Of a stretch of DNA of 11,539 bases, positions 1 through 6,504 are shown piece after piece (the first letter of the stretch is position 1; each line of letters opens with the position of its first letter). The notes beneath the pieces were generated by a model. It was not told the origin of the DNA. It searched no databases and was given only the letters and a program-made list of their open reading frames with translations. This DNA is from Actinomycetes bacterium (GTDB lineage Bacteria; Actinomycetota; Actinomycetes; Actinomycetales; Demequinaceae). The stretch spans positions 1 to 11,539 of the forward strand of contig JAEZXC010000109.1 of the NCBI GenBank assembly GCA_023442845.1, written 5' to 3'. A program made the position numbers and the translations under genes.

Positions 1-215
1 ACGGTGCCAACTTCTACGTCGGTGTCTTCTTCGACGAGGATCTCAAGCAAGGTGCCAGCGACAGGGGAGGGGATCTCGGTGTCGACCTTGTCGGTCGAGA
101 CCTCCAGCAAAGGCTCGTCGGCGGCAACGGTGTCGCCAACGGACTTCAGCCAGCGGGTGACGGTGCCCTCAGTGACCGACTCGCCCAGCGCGGGAAGAGT
201 GACGTCAGTGCTCAT
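1..215 (-). CDS. sucB: Dihydrolipoamide acyltransferase (E2) of a 2-oxo-acid dehydrogenase complex, N-terminal part
   Basis: Only the first 71 codons are inside the window; the gene runs off the left edge. The translation opens MSTDVTLPALGESVTEGTV and forms a biotinyl/lipoyl domain, with the lipoyl-lysine at K43 in the motif STDKVDTEIPSP. E2 enzymes carry acyl groups on this lipoyl arm between the E1 decarboxylase and E3 (LpdA) in the cytoplasm. The ALGESVTEG opening and the DKVDTE context are typical of the 2-oxoglutarate dehydrogenase E2 (sucB/odhB). Actinobacterial E2 proteins are often shared between pyruvate and 2-oxoglutarate complexes, so the substrate is not settled here. The ATG at 213-215 has a good AAGGAGA ribosome site about 10 nt upstream. 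The gene starts 20 nt after the lpdA stop on the same strand, so the two are probably co-transcribed. Catalytic and subunit-binding domains lie outside the window. Confidence 0.9.
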   Translation of the reverse strand, partial: MSTDVTLPALGESVTEGTVTRWLKSVGDTVAADEPLLEVSTDKVDTEIPSPVAGTLLEILVEEDTDVEVGT

Positions 216-235
216 GGTGCGATGTCTCCTTGGAC

Positions 236-1621
236 TCAGTCGTGCGCGTGCAGCGGCTTGCCTGCGAGGGCCAGGTGGGCCTCTCCCAGCGCCTCGTTCT
301 GCGTGGGGTGTGCGTGAATGAGGGGGGCGACATCTTCAGGGTGTGCCTCCCAGCTGACAATGAGCTGCGCTTCGCCGATTTGCTCGCCGACGCGCGCTCC
401 GAGCATGTGGACGCCCACGACGGGGCCGTCAACCACACGGACCAACTTGATGAACCCCTGGGTGCCGAGAATCTGGCTCTTGCCATTGCCGCCCAGGTTG
501 TACTCAAGCGCCACCACTTTGTCGGCGCCGTACGTTTCCTTCGCCTTCGCTTCCGTGAGGCCCACAGACGCGACCTCTGGGTTGCAATACGTGACACGCG
601 GAATGTTGGCCTCAACGATCGGCTGGGGGTTCAGACCGGCGATCTGTTCTGCGACAAAGATGCCTTGCTGGAAGCCACGGTGCGCAAGCTGCAGGCCCGG
701 GACGATGTCGCCAACGGCGTAGATATTGCCCACACCCGTGTGGAGGCGCTCATCCGTCAACACAAAGCCGCGGTCAACGCGCACGCCCTGGTCTTCGTAA
801 CCCAAGCCAGCAGTGCGGGGACCACGCCCCACGGCCACAAGCAGTACGTCTGCCTCGAGCGTCGTCCCGTCTTCAAGCGTGACAACCACCCCGGCGTCCG
901 ACTGCGTGACACCTTGGAAGCGCGCACCAAGTTTGAAGTCGATTCCGTTCTTGCGGAACGCGCGCTCGAGCCCCTTACTTAGCGACTCATCCTCGTTCGG
1001 AACGAGGTGCGGCAGACCTTCCACAATGGTGACCTTGCTGCCGAAGGAGTTCCACACGGACGCGAACTCGACGCCGATGACGCCACCGCCGAGCACGATC
1101 GCGGTGCGGGGGACCCAGTCGAGGGCAAGTGCCTGGTCGGATGTGATGACGCGTCCGCCGATTTCAAGTCCGGGCAAGGTGCGTGCGTACGAGCCCGAAG
1201 CAAGAATGATGTTCTTGCCCGTGTAACGCTCGCCGCGCACCTCGATCGCGTCGGGCCCAACGAGTGTGCCGTGACCCTCGATAACAACGACCTTGCGCGA
1301 CTTCACGAGACCCTGCAGACCCTTGTACAAGCGGTCGATCACGCCCTGCTTGTAGGTGTTGACGGCCGCCATGTCGACACCGTTAAAGGTGGTCTGGACT
1401 CCGATTGACGGACCATGCTTGGCCTCGTCAGCAACCTCGGCCGCGTGAAGCAGCGCCTTGGTGGGGATGCAGCCGTTGTGGAGGCACGTGCCGCCAACCT
1501 TCGACTCTTCCACCAGGCCCACAGTGAGGCCAAGTTGAGAGGCGCGCAGCGCAGCGGAGTAACCGCCGGAGCCGCCGCCGAGAATCAGGACATCAAACGA
1601 GCGGGGGTTGGACTCGGTCAC
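236..1621 (-). CDS. lpdA: Dihydrolipoyl dehydrogenase (E3), FAD/NAD disulfide oxidoreductase
   Basis: This 461-residue protein has the usual length for E3, which reoxidises the lipoyl groups of E2 and passes electrons through FAD to NAD+. The FAD-binding motif GGGSGG is at 15-20, the redox-active disulfide is C46/C51 in GGTCLHNGCIPTK, a second dinucleotide motif (LGGGVIGVEFAS) lies in the middle, and the catalytic His-Glu pair is H438 and E443 in HPTQNE. The open frame extends about 51 codons further upstream, but that stretch is not E3-like. I chose the GTG at 1619-1621 because the family's N-terminus starts there and AAGGAG (1632-1637) precedes it, although a 10-nt spacer is slightly long. 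The gene lies 20 nt upstream of the E2 gene on the same strand, which supports a role in the 2-oxo-acid dehydrogenase complexes. All key residues are present. Confidence 0.96.
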   Translation of the reverse strand: MTESNPRSFDVLILGGGSGGYSAALRASQLGLTVGLVEESKVGGTCLHNGCIPTKALLHAAEVADEAKHGPSIGVQTTFNGVDMAAVNTYKQGVIDRLYKGLQGLVKSRKVVVIEGHGTLVGPDAIEVRGERYTGKNIILASGSYARTLPGLEIGGRVITSDQALALDWVPRTAIVLGGGVIGVEFASVWNSFGSKVTIVEGLPHLVPNEDESLSKGLERAFRKNGIDFKLGARFQGVTQSDAGVVVTLEDGTTLEADVLLVAVGRGPRTAGLGYEDQGVRVDRGFVLTDERLHTGVGNIYAVGDIVPGLQLAHRGFQQGIFVAEQIAGLNPQPIVEANIPRVTYCNPEVASVGLTEAKAKETYGADKVVALEYNLGGNGKSQILGTQGFIKLVRVVDGPVVGVHMLGARVGEQIGEAQLIVSWEAHPEDVAPLIHAHPTQNEALGEAHLALAGKPLHAHD

Positions 1622-1648
1622 GAGGTCATATCTCCTTGTAAGGACGGG

Positions 1649-1654
1649 ACTGTA
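1649..1654 (-). promoter_or_regulatory. Possible -10 box of the lpdA-sucB unit
   Basis: On the minus strand TACAGT fits the TANNNT -10 pattern and lies 27 nt upstream of the lpdA GTG, leaving a short leader that includes the AAGGAG ribosome site. No convincing -35 box is seen at 16-18 nt. This is inference from pattern only. Confidence 0.3.
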
Positions 1655-1702
1655 CCCATCTTGCCATTTGTGCCGGTCAGCGCGAACCGCGCCGCCCTTG
1701 GT

Positions 1703-1708
1703 TACCCT
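1703..1708 (+). promoter_or_regulatory. -10 box of a leaderless promoter for the gene at 1716
   Basis: TACCCT fits TANNNT and is followed by exactly 7 nt before the ATG at 1716, with no Shine-Dalgarno-like sequence between. This is the arrangement expected for transcription starting at or next to the A of the start codon. The same geometry recurs at several other genes in the window. Confidence 0.45.
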
Positions 1709-1715
1709 AGACAAC

Positions 1716-2051
1716 ATGAGCTTCCTGGCACGTTTATTCCGGCGAGGATCTTCCTCGCCTGTACCGACCGGCACGTCGTCCCGGGAGGCGCAGACGGCGA
1801 CGATGAGTCATTTTCGTCAGTTCGTGAGCAACCGGGAAGGCTGCGAGGCCTTCATCGAGCCTGCTACGCGCGTCACGCAGACGACGATGGTGATTGTGGC
1901 GGACACGGGCGAGTGGACCCGGCGCAAGGTGCCGGATGAGACGGCTGCCCGCAAGGTGGCGAAGGAGTTGGGGATTTCGGTTTTCGACGTCAACCTCTCT
2001 GGGTATCCGTCGCGAATGCGCGAGTGGAATGAAAAACATCGCCAGATTTAG
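1716..2051 (+). CDS. Small conserved actinobacterial protein of unknown function
   Basis: The 111-residue protein has a basic N-terminus (MSFLARLFRRG), a Ser/Thr-rich linker to about residue 28, and then a compact domain. The domain includes FRQFVSNREGCEAFIEP (34-49), a likely beta strand TTMVIVADTG (56-65), GEWTRRKVP (65-73), a helix with DETAARKVAKELGI (74-87), and FDVNLSGYPSRMREW near the C-terminus. There is no signal peptide and no membrane segment. From memory, similar short proteins occur in actinobacteria near lpdA and pepA and are often labelled 'oxidoreductase', but I see no nucleotide-binding or redox motif here and would not carry that name forward. The ATG at 1716 was chosen over upstream codons because a -10 box ends 7 nt before it, which suggests a leaderless start. 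It is divergent from lpdA and ends at a strong hairpin shared with pepA. Confidence 0.8.
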   Translation: MSFLARLFRRGSSSPVPTGTSSREAQTATMSHFRQFVSNREGCEAFIEPATRVTQTTMVIVADTGEWTRRKVPDETAARKVAKELGISVFDVNLSGYPSRMREWNEKHRQI

Positions 2052-2075
2052 CGACGCGCGAACAGCGCCGCGACA

Positions 2076-2115
2076 AAAGCAGAGGCCCCGACGCGCACGT
2101 CGGGGCCTCTGCTTT
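2076..2115. terminator. Bidirectional hairpin terminator between the 1716 gene and pepA
   Basis: A perfect 18-bp stem (2076-2093 with 2098-2115) closes a 4-nt loop. The outer arms are AAAGC and GCTTT, giving a short T run on each strand (TTT on plus, TTTT on minus). It lies 24 nt after the stop of the plus-strand gene and 17 nt beyond the pepA stop (2133) on the minus strand, so it can end both convergent transcripts. Confidence 0.85.
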
Positions 2116-2132
2116 GTTCGGCACGTCCTTTT

Positions 2133-3584
2133 CTACACTCCGGCGCGGCGCTCGAGAAACTCGAAGAGGGTGCGCACGCCCGCACCGGTTCCGCCGGGAA
2201 CTGTGTAGCCGTAAGCGCTGCCTTCATTGAAGGCCGGACGCGCGATGTCGAGGTGAGCCCACGGGGTCTCGCCCACAAACTCCTTGAGGAACCAGGCAGC
2301 GGACAGCATGCCGCCACCGTTCGGGTCACCGATATTGCGGATGTCGGCCACCTTGGAGTCGATCGACTCGCGGAGGTGTCCAGGCAGCGGCATCGGCCAC
2401 ATGTCCTCGCCAATGGCGTTGGCGGCGTCGATCACCTCGGCACGAATATGCTCATCGCCCATGACGCCGGACGTGCGCGTGCCGAGGGCAAGGCCCTGCG
2501 CACCAGTCAACGTGGCAATGTCGAGCACGACGTCGGGGCCTTCCTCCACTGCGCGCGCAAGACCATCGGCGAGCACCAGGCGGCCTTCGGCGTCGGTATT
2601 GAGAACCTCGACCGTTGTGCCGCTATAGGTGCGCAACACGTCGGACGGGCGCTGAGCGGTGCCGGACGGCATGTTCTCTGCGAGGCATAGCCAGCCGACC
2701 ACATTGACCGGTAACTTCGCGCGCGCCGCCGCAAGCACCACGTGCATGACCGCTGCGGCGCCCGACATGTCCGACTTCATTGTCTCCATCGACTTCGACG
2801 GCTTGAGCGAAATGCCGCCCGTGTCAAAGGTGATTCCCTTGCCGACAAGCGCGACCGTCTGCTTCGCGTCGGTGCCCTTCCACTCGATACGCACGAGGCG
2901 GGGCAGACGCGATGACCCCATGCCAACGCCAAGGATGCCGCCAAAGCCTTGTTCCGCGAGCTGTTCCGGCTCCCATACCCGCACGTCACAGCCGTACTGC
3001 TGGCCATAACCCGCCGCGGTGTCAGCGAATGACGCAGGGAAAAGGTCGAGCGGCGGCGTGTTGATGAGATCGCGGGTGCCCGCAACAGCGCCGGCAATGA
3101 TCTTCGCTCGCTCGATTGCGGCGTCGGAGGCGCCCGCGATGAGCCAATCCGTGAAGACTTGTTCCTGCTCATCGTCACCCGTTGACTTGTAGTCAGTGAA
3201 CACGTACGAGCCCAGAAGTGCGCCCTCTGCGATGGCGCTGTGGCCCGTATCGGTGGAGGCAGGCAAGGCGACAACGACCGTACCTGGCTTCTTTCCACAC
3301 GCACGTGCTGCAGCGCCGGCGGCAAAGCGCACGTCAGCGTCGCTGCCAGAACCGATGCCAACGAGCACGATTCGACGTGCCGACGTAGGGCCTCCGGGCA
3401 ACACAGCGGTGGCACCGAGCTTGCCGCTCGCTTCTAGGTCCGACGCTGTTGCGGCGATCGCGTCGCGCACGTCAGCAGGCAGTTGGGGGTGGTCAACAGG
3501 AGCGCCCGAGCTGTCAACGCCCAGGATGAGGGCGTCACATGCGACGGTCGACACGGCGTCTGCAAAGGTGTTGAGAGTGGTCAT
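2133..3584 (-). CDS. pepA: Leucyl aminopeptidase, peptidase family M17
   Basis: This is a cytosolic two-metal aminopeptidase that removes N-terminal residues from peptides and serves in peptide turnover. The protein has 483 residues, a normal length, with a variable N-terminal domain (about 1-170) and the M17 catalytic domain after it. Aligned by motif to the Escherichia coli enzyme, all key residues are present at a constant offset: K249, D254, K261, D272, D331, E333 and R335. These lie in VGKGITFDTGGISLKPS and in the family signature NTDAEGRL. The ATG at 3582-3584 starts MTTLNTFADAV. No ribosome site precedes it, but a TAGCCT box ends 7 nt upstream, consistent with a leaderless mRNA. The gene is divergent from pyrD across only 31 nt and ends near a bidirectional hairpin. 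In some bacteria PepA also binds DNA; nothing here tests that. Confidence 0.96.
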   Translation of the reverse strand: MTTLNTFADAVSTVACDALILGVDSSGAPVDHPQLPADVRDAIAATASDLEASGKLGATAVLPGGPTSARRIVLVGIGSGSDADVRFAAGAAARACGKKPGTVVVALPASTDTGHSAIAEGALLGSYVFTDYKSTGDDEQEQVFTDWLIAGASDAAIERAKIIAGAVAGTRDLINTPPLDLFPASFADTAAGYGQQYGCDVRVWEPEQLAEQGFGGILGVGMGSSRLPRLVRIEWKGTDAKQTVALVGKGITFDTGGISLKPSKSMETMKSDMSGAAAVMHVVLAAARAKLPVNVVGWLCLAENMPSGTAQRPSDVLRTYSGTTVEVLNTDAEGRLVLADGLARAVEEGPDVVLDIATLTGAQGLALGTRTSGVMGDEHIRAEVIDAANAIGEDMWPMPLPGHLRESIDSKVADIRNIGDPNGGGMLSAAWFLKEFVGETPWAHLDIARPAFNEGSAYGYTVPGGTGAGVRTLFEFLERRAGV

Positions 3585-3591
3585 AGTCCCA

Positions 3592-3597
3592 AGGCTA
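3592..3597 (-). promoter_or_regulatory. -10 box of the leaderless pepA promoter
   Basis: On the minus strand TAGCCT fits TANNNT and is separated by 7 nt from the pepA ATG at 3584. It is part of the 8-bp palindrome GGCTAGCC (3593-3600). No clear -35 box is seen; the expected site would fall at the start of pyrD. Confidence 0.5.
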
Positions 3598-3603
3598 GCC
3601 CGA

Positions 3604-3609
3604 TAGGTT
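3604..3609 (+). promoter_or_regulatory. -10 box of the leaderless pyrD promoter
   Basis: TAGGTT fits TANNNT and is followed by 6 nt before the pyrD GTG at 3616, with no Shine-Dalgarno sequence. Only 6 nt separate it from the oppositely facing pepA -10 box, so the two promoters probably compete for RNA polymerase. The -35 position for pyrD would fall on the pepA start codon. Confidence 0.5.
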
Positions 3610-3615
3610 GGGGCC

Positions 3616-4644
3616 GTGTACGCCGTCTTCTTCCGTCAGGTGATCCTGAGAATGAGCACCGAGCGTGCTCACCACGTCGCAGTGGCCGCATTTCGTTTTG
3701 GCTGGCCATTCATGGTGATCGCGCGCTGGTTGCGCATCATGCCGCCAGCTCCGTCGTCGGTGGGCGTTGACGCGCTGGGCCTTCATTTCACCTCACCGGT
3801 TGGTGTGGCGGCCGGTCTCGACAAGGACGCCCAAGCCGTCAAGGGTCTGATGGCGGCCGGGTTTGGACACGTTGAAGTGGGCACTGTGACCCCGCGTCCT
3901 CAGCCCGGGAACGATCTTCCCCGCGCCTGGCGAGAGCTCGATGTGCGGGGCCTGCGCAACCGCATGGGCTTCAATAACGAAGGCGCCGACGCTGCCGCTC
4001 GCCGCCTTGCCACGCTGCGGTCATCCCGGCGCGGCAAGAAGGCCGCTATCGGCGTCAACATCGGCAAGAACAAGGTGACGACGCCGCAGGATGCGGCGCT
4101 CGACTACGCCTATTGCGCGCGGGTGCTCGCGCCATACGCCGACTTCCTCGTTGTTAACGTGTCGTCGCCCAACACCCCAGGCTTGCGCGATCTCCAGTCC
4201 GTTGAAGCATTGCGTCCCATCCTTGAGCACGCGCGGGCGGGTGCCGACGAAGGTTCGCCTTCACATCGAGTTCCGTTACTCGTCAAGATCGCGCCCGACC
4301 TCGCGGATGGCGACATCGATGCCGTGGCCGACCTTGCTGTTGAGCTCGGCCTCGACGGGATTGTCGCAACGAACACGACGATCAACCACGATCGTGGTCC
4401 GGGAGGCCTTTCTGGGCCCCCGTTGCGCGAGCGTGCGACCGCGGTGGTTTCGCGTCTCCGCGCCAGGGTCGGCCCGCAGATGTGTCTCATCGGCGTCGGC
4501 GGCATCACGACCGCGGAGGATGTTCGCGCAATGCTCGACGCTGGAGCCACCATCGTGCAGGTCTACACCGCTCTCGTGTATGAGGGCCCCTTCTTGCCGT
4601 CGCGCCTTAGCCGCGGCTTAGCGAGGCTTTCACCTGCGCTGTGA
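3616..4644 (+). CDS. pyrD: Dihydroorotate dehydrogenase (quinone), class 2
   Basis: This enzyme oxidises dihydroorotate to orotate in pyrimidine synthesis and passes electrons through FMN to membrane quinone. The 342-residue length and the N-terminal extension (VYAVFFRQVILR then TERAHHVAVAA) mark class 2; that extension forms the membrane-associated quinone tunnel. FMN and substrate motifs follow: PVGVAAGLDKDA (61-72), GFGHVEVGTVTPRPQPGN (82-99), RMGFNNEG (116-123) and NVSSPNTPGLR (181-191), with S184 as catalytic base. KIAPDL is at 224-229, ATNTTI at 251-256 and GVGGI at 293-297. I chose GTG 3616 because the protein then begins at the family's usual N-terminus and a -10 box ends 6 nt upstream. 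No other pyr gene lies in the window. It ends 96 nt before a large hairpin terminator. Confidence 0.96.
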   Translation: MYAVFFRQVILRMSTERAHHVAVAAFRFGWPFMVIARWLRIMPPAPSSVGVDALGLHFTSPVGVAAGLDKDAQAVKGLMAAGFGHVEVGTVTPRPQPGNDLPRAWRELDVRGLRNRMGFNNEGADAAARRLATLRSSRRGKKAAIGVNIGKNKVTTPQDAALDYAYCARVLAPYADFLVVNVSSPNTPGLRDLQSVEALRPILEHARAGADEGSPSHRVPLLVKIAPDLADGDIDAVADLAVELGLDGIVATNTTINHDRGPGGLSGPPLRERATAVVSRLRARVGPQMCLIGVGGITTAEDVRAMLDAGATIVQVYTALVYEGPFLPSRLSRGLARLSPAL

Positions 4645-4727
4645 GACGGATCACAGGCCGTAACGGGAACCAAAACCGCCACATTGCCGTTGAGGAAGGT
4701 GTACGCACCTGCCAGGCGTACAAGCAT
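4563..4727 (-). CDS. Possible small ORF (54 codons) with a strong ribosome site, antisense to the pyrD 3' end
   Basis: On the minus strand AAAGGAG (4734-4740) lies 6 nt before an ATG (4725-4727). It opens a frame of 54 codons starting MLVRLAGAYTFLNGNVAVLVPVTA and ending at a TAG at 4563-4565. The second half overlaps the last 82 nt of pyrD in antisense. I do not recognise the product. The first half has a hydrophobic stretch (about residues 9-24), and the part inside pyrD is basic. The ribosome site begins directly beside the foot of the shared terminator hairpin, so translation would need read-through from the aldo/keto reductase gene or a promoter I cannot see. It may equally be a chance frame or the remnant of a longer gene. 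The ribosome site is the only strong evidence. Confidence 0.25.
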   Translation of the reverse strand: MLVRLAGAYTFLNGNVAVLVPVTACDPSHSAGESLAKPRLRRDGKKGPSYTRAV

Positions 4728-4740
4728 TGTTTTCTCCTTT

Positions 4741-4789
4741 GAAGCACAAAGCCCCCGGCGACCCTCAGGTGCCGGGGGCTTTGTGCTTC
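4741..4789. terminator. Large shared hairpin between convergent pyrD and aldo/keto reductase genes
   Basis: A perfect 19-bp stem (4741-4759 with 4771-4789) is extended inward by ACC/GGT past one bulged G, with a CTCA loop. It lies 96 nt after pyrD and 6 nt past the reductase stop, so it can serve both transcripts. Neither side has a long T run, so it may act partly as an mRNA 3'-end stabiliser. The 96 nt between pyrD and the hairpin hold only the possible small ORF on the opposite strand. Confidence 0.8.
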
Positions 4790-4795
4790 AGCTGT

Positions 4796-5809
4796 TTATG
4801 AAGGGCGCTGCTTGGGCATTCCCTCGAGGGTCTTTGCCGCATCACGCTCGACAGCATCGCCAAGGACGTCGTCAATGCGAGTCATGAGTTCGGCGGGAAT
4901 GGTCACGCCGGATGCCGCGACGTTTTCCGTGATCTGCTCGGGACGCGAGGCGCCGATGATCGCCGCCGACACGTTGTCGTTCTGTAGCACCCAGGCAACA
5001 GCAAGCTGGGCCATCGTGAGGCCGAGTTCGTCGGCGATCGGCTTGAGGTTCTGGACTCGCTCGAGCAGTTCGTCCTGCATGAGTCGCTGAATGAAGCTCG
5101 CGCCGCTCTTGGTGTCGGTGGCGCGTGACCCGGCCGGCGGGGGCTGGCCTGGCTTGTACTTGCCTGTGAGCACGCCCTGGGCGACGGGGGACCAGACAAT
5201 CTGTCCGAGCCCAAGTTCCTTCGATGCCGGAATGACCTCGTCCTCAATAACTCGCCACAGCATCGAGTACTGAGGCTGCGACGAGATGAGCTGGAAGCCA
5301 AGCTCCTTCGCGTAGTGGGCGCCTTCACGGATTTGATCGGCTGTCCACTCGCTTACCCCGATGTAGAGAGCCTTGCCCTGGCGCACAATGTCTGCGAACG
5401 CGAGCATCGTCTCCTCAAGAGGGGTCTCAATGTCGTAGCGATGCGCCTGGTAGAGGTCCACGTAATCGGTTTGGAGACGGGTGAGAGATCCGTTGATGGA
5501 CTCCATGATGTGCTTACGAGACAAACCGGAGTCGTTCGGCCCTCCAGGGCCGGTGGTCCAGAACACCTTGGTGAAGATCTCGAGACTCTCGCGGCGTTCA
5601 CCTTTGAGAGCGTCGCCCAGCACCGTTTCCGCGCGCGTATTCGCGTAGGTATCTGCTGTGTCAAACGACGTGATGCCCGCCTCAAGTGCGGCGCGAACGC
5701 AGGCTGTAGCCTGCTCGTTCTCGACCTGGGAACCGTGGGTGATCCAGTTTCCGTAGGTCAGTTCGGTGATTTTGAGCCCGGAGTTTCCGAGATAGCGATA
5801 AGCAACCAT
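4796..5809 (-). CDS. Aldo/keto reductase, potassium-channel beta-subunit-like group
   Basis: This 337-residue cytosolic NADPH-dependent oxidoreductase has the full aldo/keto reductase TIM barrel. The proposed catalytic tetrad is D50 and Y55 (FDTADTY), K81 (IFTKVF) and H123 (YQAHRYD). GNWITHG near the N-terminus, SPVAQGVLTGKY in the middle and AIIGASRPEQITENV near the C-terminus place it with the Kv-beta/YghZ-like reductases rather than the sugar or steroid reductases. The substrate cannot be read from the sequence; small aldehydes such as methylglyoxal are reduced by relatives. The ATG at 5807-5809 follows a TACTGT box by 6 nt. The GGAG seen just before it ends only 2 nt from the ATG, too close to work well as a ribosome site. 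A 12-bp palindrome of LacI-family type overlaps the expected -35 region, suggesting control by a carbohydrate-responsive repressor. The gene appears to be transcribed alone. Confidence 0.93.
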   Translation of the reverse strand: MVAYRYLGNSGLKITELTYGNWITHGSQVENEQATACVRAALEAGITSFDTADTYANTRAETVLGDALKGERRESLEIFTKVFWTTGPGGPNDSGLSRKHIMESINGSLTRLQTDYVDLYQAHRYDIETPLEETMLAFADIVRQGKALYIGVSEWTADQIREGAHYAKELGFQLISSQPQYSMLWRVIEDEVIPASKELGLGQIVWSPVAQGVLTGKYKPGQPPPAGSRATDTKSGASFIQRLMQDELLERVQNLKPIADELGLTMAQLAVAWVLQNDNVSAAIIGASRPEQITENVAASGVTIPAELMTRIDDVLGDAVERDAAKTLEGMPKQRPS

Positions 5810-5815
5810 GACTCC

Positions 5816-5821
5816 ACAGTA
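5816..5821 (-). promoter_or_regulatory. -10 box of the aldo/keto reductase promoter
   Basis: On the minus strand TACTGT fits TANNNT and is separated by 6 nt from the ATG at 5809, consistent with a leaderless transcript. The expected -35 position (about 5839-5845) overlaps the adjacent palindrome. Confidence 0.45.
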
Positions 5822-5841
5822 ACCCCATGACGAGGTGGAGC

Positions 5842-5853
5842 CGAAACGTTTCG
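5842..5853. promoter_or_regulatory. Putative LacI-family operator, 12-bp palindrome
   Basis: CGAAACGTTTCG is a perfect palindrome with a central CG, the form typical of LacI/GalR-family operators. Its near edge is 33 nt upstream of the reductase ATG and it covers the expected -35 region, where a bound repressor would block RNA polymerase. No regulator gene lies in the window, so the ligand is unknown. Confidence 0.45.
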
Positions 5854-5909
5854 ATTCGTCGGCGACTGCGATGACTGGAGGAGGCCCGCACGACGGGCGC
5901 TCTGCGACC

Positions 5910-6476
5910 TCAGATCGGGAAATCGCCCCGCTTTGTCACCGGGCGCGGAACGCGGAGGCGACGGATATTCAGCATGCGTGCCGTGGCATAGAGGCGCCAT
6001 CCGCGACGTAAGCCTTGGTCGCCGAGCTTGTCGATAAGTAGTGCCTTGAGCTGACGCTGGGCCCAGATCGTCTCGCCCACTGTGACGAGCACGAGGACGT
6101 AGAAGCCCAGCACAATGAGGCCACCGATGTTGGGGTCGCCGTTGAAGAACAACGACACGATGACAAAGACAACGGCGACGGGAAGCAAGAACTCGCCGAG
6201 CCCGGTTCGCGCATCGATGTACTGACGAATGAGTTTGCGGTCCGGGCCTCGATGCTCGGCTGGCATGTAGCGTTCGTCACCCGTCATCAGGGCGTGCTGC
6301 TCCTTCATACGCCGTTCGCGAATCTGCGCCTGACGCACCTTGCGGTCCGCTTTCGGGTCGACGATGAAGGGGCGCTTGCGCTGTGCCTCCCGCTCCTTTC
6401 GCTTTGGAGTGGGTTTGCCCTTACCGCCCGGCTCCTCAATTACTGAAGGCGCGGTGTCATCGTGCTTGGCCATCAT
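5910..6476 (-). CDS. DUF3043 family membrane protein
   Basis: The protein has 188 residues. Its first 90 or so are hydrophilic and strongly basic, with the family-like segment KGKPTPKRKEREAQRKRP (19-36) and a probable helix rich in R and K. Then MTGDERYMPAEHRGPDRKLIRQYIDAR (64-90) leads into two membrane segments at about 95-111 and 116-137, linked by a short loop (NGDPN). The C-terminal tail is again basic, which favours both ends in the cytoplasm. DUF3043 is known from actinobacteria and has no established function. Two ATGs lie in tandem at 6476 and 6473. The AAAGG before them is only 2 nt from the first but 5 nt from the second, so translation may start at 6473. The gene begins about 28 nt after nadA on the same strand and is probably co-transcribed with it. 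Confidence 0.88.
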   Translation of the reverse strand: MMAKHDDTAPSVIEEPGGKGKPTPKRKEREAQRKRPFIVDPKADRKVRQAQIRERRMKEQHALMTGDERYMPAEHRGPDRKLIRQYIDARTGLGEFLLPVAVVFVIVSLFFNGDPNIGGLIVLGFYVLVLVTVGETIWAQRQLKALLIDKLGDQGLRRGWRLYATARMLNIRRLRVPRPVTKRGDFPI

Positions 6477-6504
6477 TGCCTTTCATCCGGGGCGAGAGCC
6501 CTCG

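Noticed and set aside
1619..1630. A mini-ORF, ATG ACC TCG TGA, whose stop overlaps the lpdA GTG start
   Set aside because: The AAGGAG site ends only 2 nt from this ATG, too close for efficient initiation, so it is more likely coincidence than a translational control peptide.
5884..5898. GCCCG-CACGA-CGGGC hairpin just beyond the DUF3043 stop
   Set aside because: The stem is only 5 bp and is followed by CCTCC, not a T tract; it is too weak to call a terminator. Where the nadA-DUF3043 transcript ends is therefore unclear.
5810..5909. The 100-nt gap between the reductase and DUF3043 as a possible RNA gene
   Set aside because: Apart from the -10 box and the 12-bp palindrome I see no extended pairing, tRNA features or terminator to support an RNA gene.
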